Below, piece after piece: positions 1 to 8,799 of a DNA stretch of 64,000 nt. The stretch covers positions 132,225,241-132,289,240 of the forward strand of contig OY282559.1 in the NCBI GenBank assembly GCA_958295665.1. The letters are read 5' to 3'. Numbering within the stretch: position 1 is the first letter of the stretch; the number at the start of each line of letters is the position of its first letter. The notes under the pieces were generated by a model. That model was not told where the DNA came from. It saw only the letters and a program-made list of their open reading frames with translations, and did not search any database. Both the position numbers and the translations under genes were made by a program. The stretch is from Tipula vernalis. Lineage: Eukaryota; Arthropoda; Insecta; Diptera; Tipulidae.

Positions 1-247
1 TAACAACAAAATTTCATTTCGGTCAATAATTTGGGTTGTTATGTTTGATTGCATTTTTTATGCATTACAATTATTGCAAGTCGTGTGACATTTATTTAGT
101 TTTGTCGGTATGTTTTTTTTTTGTGTCCCACATTTAATTGCTATTGGACGATTTTCATATATTGATAGTTAAATTTATTACATATTTTACTGATAGACCT
201 TTTCCAAATTTATGACCTAAATTTTAATTGATTTTACATATTTTTAT

Positions 248-2313
248 ATTAAACATTTTTTTAAAAAAAAAAAAAAATTTAATTTTTTTTTGAAGCGGAG
301 TGACGTAAGTGATCTTTTTATAATTAATATTATTTCGTATAATCACAAAACACCAACAGTTTTCACTTACTTAAAAATAAAAAAACCAAAATTTTATTTT
401 TGAATTTATTTACTTTTATTTATTTAAAATTACAACTAGTTTCGATCTTGTAAAAATCATCTACAGGTAATTTTTTGCAATTAAAAAACTAAAGTAAAAA
501 CAACTCTTATATATACAAAAATGTTTGTTTAACAGGTAAAAAAAAAAAACAAAAAAAATATAAAAAGGACTTATATATAAAAATACTAAACAAAATATAA
601 AAGAAATAATAAAAAAAAAAAAAACGGAGGCGGACAAACCCACAAATTTAATTAAAAATAAGGGGTATTGCGCTTGTTATGGTTAATTTTTAAAAGTTAT
701 TTTAAATAAGGGGGAATTAATTTTTGCATCATCTGTGTTCATGAGATTTGTGGTGTTGGCGATGTGGTATGACTCGTATGCGTCTAGTTTCCATTTTTGA
801 TGTACTGTTTTTATTATTTTTGAAATAGTGGTGTCTATTTTGTGGTTATGGTGGAACATATGATATGCAACACTAGATTTATTCCAGTTGGCTTTTTCAT
901 GTTCTTTAAGCCTAGTGCTGAAATCTCTCGAAGTCTGGCCGATGTAGGTGTCCTGGCAATCAGAACATTTAATTTGGTAAATTCCAGACCGTAAATCTTG
1001 TGTTACATTATCTTTAAAGTTGTTTAAATCCTTTTTGATGGTTGTTGATGGACGGGTGACAAGTTCTATGTTGTGTTTGTGGAAGACGCGCTGAAGTTTA
1101 TTGGTGATATCCGGAAAGTATGGAACGCTGACTCTAGTAGTATTCACCGTTTCCATGGCTGGTTGTAATGTGGTGAGTGATGATTTGATGTGCTTGGCTT
1201 TGTGCTTGTTGATAATGCTATCAGCAAATTGAGTAGAATACCCATTGGCTACGGCCGCGTTCTGAATAAATTTAACCTCCTCATCAAATTCCGACTGCTC
1301 CATAGGTATATTAAATAATCTATGCGCCATAGAATGAAACGCTGCTTGCTTGTGCGTCACATGGTGAAATGAATCTACTGTTATGAATCTATTTGTATTT
1401 GTAGACTTTCTAAAAATTCCAAATTTTAATTTATTGTTATTATTTCGGATGATTTTTATATCCAGGAAGTTCAAAATGCCATTTTCCTCGGTTTCCATTG
1501 TAAACTTAATTGCTGGATCTATTGTATTAATATGGTTGAAAATAGCTGGCAAATGAGGTTGTTTCACTATTGCAAAAATGTCATCTACATATCTAAGCCA
1601 AATCCTCGGGAACAGGTTGAAGTTTTGTTTTAGATTTTCCTCCATGTTGCTCATGAATACGTTGCTTAGGTATGGCGCCAATTTGCTTCCCATGGATGTT
1701 CCGGATGTTTGCTGGTAAAATTTATCTCGAAATTGAACAAAATTCTGCTCCATGCATGTATCGACAATTTTGATGTAAGCTTGTATTAGACTTGCCTGTA
1801 CTTGATTTTTTAAAAGATGATCCTCCAAATTGTTTATTGCCGTTTTTATTGGGATACTCGGGAACAATGCTGTCACATCAAATGATACTAATATTTCATC
1901 AGGAGCTAATGTTATGTCTGTTAGTTTTTCCACTAGCTCCTTTGAATTTATTATACTGCATCCTTTTGGTGGTGGAATCATTTCCAGCTCTTTCAACAAC
2001 CATTTAGCCATGTTTTCTGTAGGTGTCGAGATATTTGATGCAATTGGTCTCATCTTGTTACCGGGCTTATGAATTTTCGGCAATGCATAAAGCTTCGATA
2101 CCTTCGGATTGGTAACGTGAAATTTGTACTCTAATTGACGATCATTCAATATAGCTGCTATTTCCTTTGTTACATTTTTGGCTTGTTTGACCATGTTGTT
2201 GAGAGGGTCCCTTGGATTGTTGTTTCTCCAAGTGTGTTCTTTGTATGGACCTTCGGCTATTGTTGATAATACTCGTTCATCGTAATCCCGTTTATCCAAA
2301 ATGACGACATTAT
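248..2313 (-). mobile_element. Penelope-like element (PLE), 5' truncated, inside an LTR
   Basis: The 13-nt segment TACATATTTTTAT occurs at 235-247 and again at 2314-2326, exactly where the interrupted LTR resumes, so it is the target-site duplication. The enclosed 2066 bp carry one long minus-strand frame with Penelope-type reverse transcriptase and a GIY-YIG endonuclease. Positions 248-682 are the AT-rich 3' untranslated part. The element begins within the RT N-terminal region, so it is a 5'-truncated copy, as is common for PLEs. It must be younger than the gypsy insertion. Confidence 0.93.
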
Positions 2314-2344
2314 TACATATTTTTATTATTACGAAATATCGCAT
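683..2344 (-). CDS. Penelope-like reverse transcriptase with GIY-YIG endonuclease, N-terminally truncated
   Basis: The frame is open for 553 codons. Visible RT motifs, in order, are YALPKIHKPGNKMRP (residues 86-100), FDVTALFPSIP (155-165), TSGTSMGSKLAP (213-224) and the catalytic RYVDDIFAI (251-259). A GIY-YIG nuclease follows, with GIY at 454-456, CSDC at 460-463 and YIG at 467-469, the Cys pair being typical of Penelope-type nucleases. The RT copies the element RNA and the nuclease opens the target. The apparent start codon at 2344 lies in the gypsy LTR, so about the first ten residues are host LTR sequence, and the native N-terminus is missing. The rest shows no stop or frameshift, which points to a recent insertion. 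The copy itself is probably not autonomous because it lacks its 5' part. Confidence 0.93.
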   Translation of the reverse strand: MRYFVIIKICNNVVILDKRDYDERVLSTIAEGPYKEHTWRNNNPRDPLNNMVKQAKNVTKEIAAILNDRQLEYKFHVTNPKVSKLYALPKIHKPGNKMRPIASNISTPTENMAKWLLKELEMIPPPKGCSIINSKELVEKLTDITLAPDEILVSFDVTALFPSIPIKTAINNLEDHLLKNQVQASLIQAYIKIVDTCMEQNFVQFRDKFYQQTSGTSMGSKLAPYLSNVFMSNMEENLKQNFNLFPRIWLRYVDDIFAIVKQPHLPAIFNHINTIDPAIKFTMETEENGILNFLDIKIIRNNNNKLKFGIFRKSTNTNRFITVDSFHHVTHKQAAFHSMAHRLFNIPMEQSEFDEEVKFIQNAAVANGYSTQFADSIINKHKAKHIKSSLTTLQPAMETVNTTRVSVPYFPDITNKLQRVFHKHNIELVTRPSTTIKKDLNNFKDNVTQDLRSGIYQIKCSDCQDTYIGQTSRDFSTRLKEHEKANWNKSSVAYHMFHHNHKIDTTISKIIKTVHQKWKLDAYESYHIANTTNLMNTDDAKINSPLFKITFKN

Positions 2345-2747
2345 TACTTTGAATTTTGAAATTATGATCTACATTATTTATTTCCTTATATTCTAATACA
2401 TAAAATTTACTACCGATCATATTTCTTTTTTCTTTTCGCTCCATTGACCTATAATGTTATGTATTGCGATATTCCACTTTACTTTATTTTTATATTACAG
2501 ACGGTTACTTAATTTCTTTATATGTCATATGTCTCGTATTTTCAAGTTCATCATTTTCAATTTGTTTTGGTAACTAACCTTAATATTGTATGTGTTATAT
2601 TTGATATTCATATTCCTGAATGTTTACTATTTATTGTCGTATAATGATGGTCAGTGCCATTATACAATTATATTAATTATTTACTATGTATGTTAGATGT
2701 TGGGAAATGGTATTATTTCCTATGGGAAATGATGCCGTTTCACAACA

Positions 2748-2761
2748 TACCTCCCTTCTTT
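2748..2761 (-). promoter_or_regulatory. Polypurine tract of gypsy-1
   Basis: On the minus strand the 14 nt directly 5' of the 3' LTR read AAAGAAGGGAGGTA, followed by the LTR start TGTTGTG. This all-purine run is in the position where plus-strand DNA synthesis of an LTR retroelement is primed. Confidence 0.8.
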
Positions 2762-3495
2762 GAGGAAATTTTTTCTTAGGGAAAAAATTGTATACTTTGT
2801 ATATGATTGGTTATTACTAAGATTATAATTGATGTTCTAATTAAAATACTATCCTATAGCTATGTTTTACATTTATTTTGACATTGAACTAAGTTATCTC
2901 TGGTTTCTCTGTTGACGATTTGTTATGATACTGATGTCTTCACGTCCCTTTTGTTGACACGTCTTGACTCATTGGTTCTGCGATGTTGTGTTGCTAGTCT
3001 TCAGGTTGGGTTGCGATGTCTGGCTAGTTTCTGCATTGACTCTGGCCTTGGTCGACTGCTTTTGGCTCCTCTTGGCTGGTGCGTTTTGTTTTCACTTTTT
3101 AACGTGTTCTATTTTTGATACATTTGTTTTCGTATTCTATAGTTCATTGTTTAGTTAACTTATTTGAGCATGTGCTGTCTGTGATGGCTCTGGTTTGCTA
3201 CTATGACTTCTTGACTGGCTTTCCCACTCTTGACTGTACTCATACTATCCTTCTGTATCTGTTTAACTGTTGATACATTTAGATTTTTGATAGTCTTTTC
3301 GAATAATTTTCCTGTGGCGTTCCCTTAGTGATGTTTGTTGTTCATCGTGATTTGGATCATCGATCTGGAATTCTTCTTCTTTTTTTTTCGTCTTCTGTGG
3401 TAACCGCTACCTTTTTTTGTTAGTTCAATGACCTATCCTACTGTTTTAATATTTTTTAAATACTTAAATATTCTAATACAATTCGTTCGGACCTT

Positions 3496-3529
<34 letters not shown>

Positions 3530-3781
3530 AATGAACTTGACAAAAATTTTTTTTTTATGTTTTGTAATTTGATTCTTATTTACTACGAGCATACTTTTTT
3601 TTTTATGTTTTGACCTTGCGTCTGATTCTATACATATTTTTAATTTTTATTTTCTTATTAGGTTTTTAGTGTTAGTTTGGATTTGGCTTTAAAATGTGGC
3701 CAAAATTTTTTTTTTTTATTTATCATCTTGTTTCCTCATGTTTGTTAGTTTTCTGTGACGTGAGGGAAAAAGAGATTTAAA
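2762..3781 (-). other. About 1 kb T-rich non-coding tail between env remnant and polypurine tract
   Basis: No open frame of interest is found on either strand. The plus strand is strongly T-rich, with long T runs near 3500-3530 and 3545-3610. It lies between the env-like frame and the polypurine tract of gypsy-1, so it is element sequence. It could be a long 3' untranslated region or the eroded remainder of an env gene. Confidence 0.5.
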
Positions 3782-4132
3782 TTACTGCATGTTTATTATT
3801 CTATCCGCTGGTATCTCTCTTTTTTCAGTTTTACTGATAATTTCGCTCGGAGTTCTAACTGTGGCTTCTGTGGGGACCTCGTGTTTAATTTTAATTTCTG
3901 TCGAGCTATTCTTCCTACATAACCAAAGAATTACACAGGCTATGACTACTCCTGTTATAATTCCTCCTATGACGAATTTGTAAACTTTAACTTCATGGTC
4001 CGTTCTGTTATTGATATGTGACCGTTCTGATTCTTCAACGTCTGTGGATAACTTATTTAACTTAATTTGTTTTATAGGGTTTCTACAGAATATTTCTGTT
4101 AGCGGAGGAGAGTAGAAAACAAAAAATATTTC
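3782..4132 (-). pseudogene. env C-terminal remnant of gypsy-1 (membrane anchor and cytoplasmic tail)
   Basis: Minus-strand translation of 4132-3785 gives about 116 residues with no ATG at the front, bounded upstream by a TAA at 4133-4135 and downstream by a TAA at 3782-3784. It contains an Asn-Arg-Thr sequon, then a hydrophobic stretch of ~20 residues beginning FVIGGIITGVV, then a polar Lys/Glu/Thr-rich tail of ~45 residues. This single-pass anchor with a tail, directly downstream of pol, is the expected C-terminus of a gypsy-type envelope protein. The surface and fusion parts are absent, since only ~160 nt separate this frame from the pol stop. The call rests on position and topology, not on recognised envelope motifs. 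Confidence 0.6.
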
Positions 4133-4290
4133 TTATTGTAGGGAATGTTCCCTGATTTTATTCTTTCTTCAAACTATTATTGTGTATATTTTGTTTTTTA
4201 TGATATCTTTAAAATTTTGATTGTGATCCAATAAATAACTACTATGAGCTAGGTTGAAATTATGGATCTACTAGTTTGAGAATAAAAAAT

Positions 4291-7200
4291 TTAATTCTTC
4301 TTCAACCGATTGTTGTGAATGTTTTTGTTTTTCCCTCTAACCTCTATTAGTGTGTTAGTAGGGGATAGTACCTTTACCACCGGATATGGTCCTAACCAGA
4401 TAGGATCTTGCTTGGTCCTCCTCATTTCATTTCTAACCCATACTAAATCTCCATTATTCACATGAAAGGATGCCGTATCTTTGTCATAACTCTCTTTTGC
4501 CTTTTCTTTCTTTTTGAGGATATTCAGGCGAGCTATGTGATGAGCTAGCCGCAACCGAGCTTTTAGCTCGCTGACATAGTCATCATAATTGTATAAAGGT
4601 TGCGGTTCCTTTTTGACGGCTGTTAGTACTAAGGCTGGTCGACCAAACACCAATTCATACGGGGTGAAATTTGTGGAGCAATGGGGTGTCGTGTTGTACA
4701 CGAACATTGCATAATGAACCATTTCATCCCAATTGTGATGGTCTATATCTGCGAAGTTTCGGAGATATTCCTTGAGAGTGTTATGGGATCTTTCAAGAGC
4801 ACCATTTGTCTGCGGATGAAAACTCGTAGTAGTTATATGTTTAATTTTGAGTAGTTTGCAGATATTCTCAAATATATTGCTCATGAAATTAGACCCCATA
4901 TCAGTTAGGATTTTTTCGGGTGCTCCAAATTTCGTGATATATTGTTCGCACAGTGCCTTTGCTACTGTGTTAGCCTTTTCATCCGGTATGGGGATAGCAC
5001 CAGAGAATTTACTTAAATCATCTTGGAACGTCAATAGATATTTGTTCTGTGCTTCGGTTGTGGGCAAGGGACCTACAATGTCCAACGCTACCCGTTGGAA
5101 AGGGAATTCTGAAGTTTCGGTTAGCACTAGAGGGACTTTTGTTCGTCTGCTCGCTTTGTTTTGTTTACATTTCTTACATTTCTTAACGTAAGTTTTTACT
5201 TCTTTTAACAAATTTGGCCAATAATAATTCATTCGAATTCTTTTATAAGTTCGAAACACTCCTGCATGACCTCCTAGTGGTAGATCATGTTTTTCGAGGA
5301 GGATTTGAGCCTTGATTTTTGGGTCTGTGATAATTTGGACGTTCTTCTGCGTCACATAACCGTTTTCAATGTTCGAAGGGCTAGTGGTTTCGTGAAGTTT
5401 TGTTGCTTTGTTGTCTGATGGGTTCTCCTCTTGTGTGGATGATAGTTGCTTTGCTTGTGCTCTCGTGATTACTTTGACTTCTTCTTGGCGTATTCTACTA
5501 AGTGCATCTGCCCCTGTGTTTGATTTACCCGAGACATGTACTACGTTATAGTCATATTCTGCGAGTTGTAATCTCCACTTGAGGATTCTTTTTGATGCAT
5601 TTTTTAGGTCGCCAATTAGAGGTTTATGGTCTGTTTTAATAGTAAACTTTCGACCAAACAGATAAGGTCTAAATATTTCGACTGCCCATTTTGTTGCGAG
5701 CATTTCTTTTTCTATTGTTGAGTAATTCCTTTCTGCAAGCTTAAGAGAACGACTAGCGTAGGCAACTGGCAAGTCGTCTCCATCGTGGATTTGGCTGAGA
5801 ATGGCTCCCACGCCAAACTCGCTAGCGTCTGTCGTTAATACGAACATACGGTCGAAATCGGGATATTGGAGGATTGGAGAGGTAGTAATTTTACTTTTTA
5901 GACAGTCGAACGCGGTTTGACTTTTTTCGGACCATTCGAATTTGTTTTTCTTTTTGGTTAATTGGTGCAGAGGTTCTGCAATTGTAGAAAAAGCTGGGAC
6001 AAACTTTCTGTAATAACTGGCGAGACCAAGGAAACTTTTGGTTTCACGCATATTCCGTGGAACTGGGAAATTTACAATGGCTTCTACTGTTTTGGGGTTA
6101 GGCTTGATGCCTTGAGGAGTAATAACATGTCCTAAATATTGAATCTCCTTACAGAGGAATTGACACTTCTCTGTCTGAATTTTTAAGTTGCTTCTTCTAA
6201 GCGCTGAAAAAATGTCCCTCAACTTACTATTGTGGTCTCTCAAATTCCTCCCATAGACAATCACATCATCTAGGTAAACGAAACATTTAAGGCCCTGTTG
6301 TCCTAACAACACACTATTGATCATTCTCTGGAATGTGCTTTGGGAATTTTTCATTCCGAAGGGCATCCTGAGAAATTCAAAGTGGCCATAGTCCGTACTA
6401 AATGCTGTTTTGTGCCTATCACAGGGATCCATCTCTATTTGATGATACCCGCTGGCCATGTCTAGGGTAGAAAAATATTGTGAGTGACCCAGTTGGTCAA
6501 AAATGTCGTTGATTAATGGGAGTGGGAATGAATCTCCTATAGTGGCTTCATTGACTCTACGAAAGTCTACTACCACTCTCCATTTTACTTTACCATTTTT
6601 GTCCGGTTTTTTTGGTACCACTAGTAAAGGACTATTAAAGGGACTGGTGCTGTGCGTGATGATATTGTCATCCAGCATCTTTTGTACCTGGGTATCTATT
6701 TCTTTCTTCAGTACTTGGGGAATTCTGTACTGTCTGGTGTTTATTGGAGGTGTATTATTATGAAGACGAACTTGGTGTTTGACACCTGGAACGCTTGTAA
6801 GTTTGTCACCTTCGACAAAGAAAATATCGGAATACTCCCTGATTAATTCAAGTAGTGTAGTGGATTCTTCTATGTTAAGATTTTTGTCCATAGTCGTAAC
6901 TACTTGATTGATAACCAAGTCTTCTCTACTTTCGGGATGTTGTCTGTCATTCATTTCAGAACATTGATCCAACTGCATGATGTCATATTGACGAAGATCA
7001 GTGAGTTTCGGGACGAAGTTTTTGATAGTTACTTCGTTAGGATTTGTATTTACAATGCTGATTTGTGCTTTCAGCCTGTCGGGTTGGATAAGACAGTTAC
7101 CAACAAAGACACCTTGCATTATCTCTTCAGAATTGCATAGGTATGGGTTATTCGTGGGGGTTTGGATTTGTATAATTACTTCCTTCCGTGGAGGAAGGTT

Positions 7201-7626
7201 TACTACAGTTGGACGATTAAGAAATTTGATTGTATTCCCCAAGATTTTTAGCTCCGAAGTGCTGTACAAAATATCTACTTTATTTCCGTTAAGGAAATCT
7301 CTTCCCAGAATTCCATCCTGATCAATTGGGAATTCGTCCTCAACTACCTGGAATTTCTGTGGAATCTTAAGATGTGGTGTGATTTCTATATGAGTAGATA
7401 CACATCCAAGAGTGGTGGTGGCTTCTTTGCCGATCCCTTTTAACAGGGTTTTACCACTTTGATCTATCGATCTGGGGTTTTTGATCATTTTTTGTTTGAT
7501 CAATGACACGGAAGCACCAGAATCTATTAAGAGGATAGATTCTTTTTTTGATGCTCCGAGCTTCAAGCTCACCATATCGTGGGTAAACTTGTGCTTTGAT
7601 ACTAGATTGATTTGGTAGGAATTCAA
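4291..7626 (-). CDS. pol: gypsy-1 Pol core: protease, reverse transcriptase, RNase H, integrase
   Basis: The open frame covers 1111 codons. In order: retropepsin with LLIDSGAS (residues 33-40); RT with MPFGMKNS (421-428) and catalytic YLDD (451-454); RNase H with TTDAS (598-602) and DHKPL (666-670); the integrase zinc module (His 780, His 787, Cys 817, Cys 820); and the catalytic triad Asp 849, Asp 909, Glu 945. All key residues are present. The frame stays open above the TTG at 7626 into the 57-bp repeats, so this is not the true start. Pol is expected as a Gag-Pol fusion made by -1 frameshifting at 8793-8799. It ends shortly before the env remnant. Confidence 0.95.
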   Translation of the reverse strand: MNSYQINLVSKHKFTHDMVSLKLGASKKESILLIDSGASVSLIKQKMIKNPRSIDQSGKTLLKGIGKEATTTLGCVSTHIEITPHLKIPQKFQVVEDEFPIDQDGILGRDFLNGNKVDILYSTSELKILGNTIKFLNRPTVVNLPPRKEVIIQIQTPTNNPYLCNSEEIMQGVFVGNCLIQPDRLKAQISIVNTNPNEVTIKNFVPKLTDLRQYDIMQLDQCSEMNDRQHPESREDLVINQVVTTMDKNLNIEESTTLLELIREYSDIFFVEGDKLTSVPGVKHQVRLHNNTPPINTRQYRIPQVLKKEIDTQVQKMLDDNIITHSTSPFNSPLLVVPKKPDKNGKVKWRVVVDFRRVNEATIGDSFPLPLINDIFDQLGHSQYFSTLDMASGYHQIEMDPCDRHKTAFSTDYGHFEFLRMPFGMKNSQSTFQRMINSVLLGQQGLKCFVYLDDVIVYGRNLRDHNSKLRDIFSALRRSNLKIQTEKCQFLCKEIQYLGHVITPQGIKPNPKTVEAIVNFPVPRNMRETKSFLGLASYYRKFVPAFSTIAEPLHQLTKKKNKFEWSEKSQTAFDCLKSKITTSPILQYPDFDRMFVLTTDASEFGVGAILSQIHDGDDLPVAYASRSLKLAERNYSTIEKEMLATKWAVEIFRPYLFGRKFTIKTDHKPLIGDLKNASKRILKWRLQLAEYDYNVVHVSGKSNTGADALSRIRQEEVKVITRAQAKQLSSTQEENPSDNKATKLHETTSPSNIENGYVTQKNVQIITDPKIKAQILLEKHDLPLGGHAGVFRTYKRIRMNYYWPNLLKEVKTYVKKCKKCKQNKASRRTKVPLVLTETSEFPFQRVALDIVGPLPTTEAQNKYLLTFQDDLSKFSGAIPIPDEKANTVAKALCEQYITKFGAPEKILTDMGSNFMSNIFENICKLLKIKHITTTSFHPQTNGALERSHNTLKEYLRNFADIDHHNWDEMVHYAMFVYNTTPHCSTNFTPYELVFGRPALVLTAVKKEPQPLYNYDDYVSELKARLRLAHHIARLNILKKKEKAKESYDKDTASFHVNNGDLVWVRNEMRRTKQDPIWLGPYPVVKVLSPTNTLIEVRGKNKNIHNNRLKKN

Positions 7627-7742
7627 CGCTTCGGGGGACGTGTGGATTTGGGCGACAGTGACAGTGGTGAATGGCTCCGATGGCGGCCAAACCTCCTCTG
7701 TTTCTTTCGGTTCGGCGGACGTTCTCTGACCGTTATTATTTT

Positions 7743-8662
7743 GGTATGAGAATGGATTTATACGAACTACCGAGGCGGGGCTCTGGCAGTTATTATTTAG
7801 GTGCGAGGCGGAACTCGTAGGAACTACTGAAGCGGAACTCTGGTAGTTATTATTTAGATACGAGACGGAACTCGTAGGAACTACTGAGGCGAAACTCTGG
7901 TAGTTGTTATTTGAGTACGAGATGGAACTCGTAGGAACTACTGAAGCGGAACTCTGGTAGTTGTTATTTGAGTACGAGATGGAACTCGTAGGAACTACTG
8001 AGGCGGAGCTCTGGTAGTTATTATTTAGGTACGAGACGGAACTCGTAGGAACTACTGAGGCGGAACTCTGGTAGTTATTATTTAGGTACGAGACGGAACT
8101 CGTAGGAACTACCGAGGCGGAACTCTAGTAGTTATTATTTAGGTACGAGACGGAACTCGTAGGAACTACTGAGGCGGAGCTCTGGTAGTTATTATTTAGG
8201 TACGAGACGGAACTCGTAGGAACTACCGAGGCGGAACTCTGGTAGTTATTATTTAGGTACGAGACGGAACTCGTAGGAACTACTGAGGCGGAACTCTGGT
8301 AGTTATTATTTAGGTACGAGACGGAACTCGTAGGAACTACCGAGGCGGAACTCTGGTAGTTATTATTTAGGTACGAGACGGAACTCGTAGGAACTACTTA
8401 GGCGGAGCTCTGGTAGTTATTATTTAGGTACGAGACGGAACTCGTAGGAACTACTGAGGCGGAACTCTGGTAGTTATTATTTAGGTACGAGACGGAACTC
8501 GTAGGAACTACTGAGGCGGAGCTCTGGTAGTTATTATTTAGGTACGAGACGGAACTCGTAGGAACTACTGAGGCGGAGCTCTGGTAGTTATTATTTAGGT
8601 ACGAGACGGAACTCGTAGGAACTACTGAGGCGGAACTCTGGTAGTTATTATAAAGATATGTG
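7743..8662 (-). repeat. 57-bp tandem repeat, about 15 copies, in frame with pol
   Basis: The plus-strand segment GAACTCGTAGGAACTAC recurs at exact 57-nt spacing from about 7809 to 8607, fifteen times, with partial units at both ends. Copies differ by single substitutions. Fifty-seven is divisible by three, so copy number can change without altering the pol frame. Confidence 0.95.
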
Positions 8663-8740
8663 TCTGAACTCGGTGTCATGGCCGAGACAGAACCTGGTTT
8701 ACTTATATTACTACTATTAATGTATATCTTTTCGGGAAGT

Positions 8741-8799
8741 GGACTCGTCTGAACTACAGCTGGTGTTGCTGATGCTCGACGAGTCCCCCTTCGTTTCCC
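8741..8799 (-). promoter_or_regulatory. -1 ribosomal frameshift signal: slippery heptamer GGGAAAC plus stem-loop
   Basis: In the gag frame the heptamer reads G GGA AAC (8799-8793), the X XXY YYZ pattern in the correct register. Slipping back one base continues in the pol frame. After a 6-nt spacer comes a perfect 9-bp stem, GGACTCGTC (8786-8778) pairing with GACGAGTCC (8749-8741), around a 28-nt loop. The gag stop lies within the loop, at 8754-8756. Heptamer, spacer and stem match the known layout of retroviral frameshift sites. Confidence 0.85.

Larger units (their letters stand above)
1..2747 (-). repeat. 3' LTR of gypsy-1, interrupted by a Penelope-like insertion
   Basis: Positions 1-247 and 2327-2747 align without gaps to 10547-11214 of the other LTR. 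The terminus at 2747 matches the 5' LTR terminus at 11214 (both end in CACAACA on the plus strand). Everything from 248 to 2313 is foreign. The outer edge of this LTR is before position 1. Confidence 0.93.

Noticed and set aside
461..643. 60-codon Phe/Ile-rich ORF
   Set aside because: Reading of the T-rich complement of the PLE 3' untranslated region.
3789..3983. 64-codon plus-strand ORF with hydrophobic product
   Set aside because: Antisense to the env anchor region; the minus-strand reading has the expected topology and position downstream of pol.
4847..7321. Several plus-strand ORFs of 60-114 codons
   Set aside because: All lie antisense to the intact gypsy-1 pol frame.
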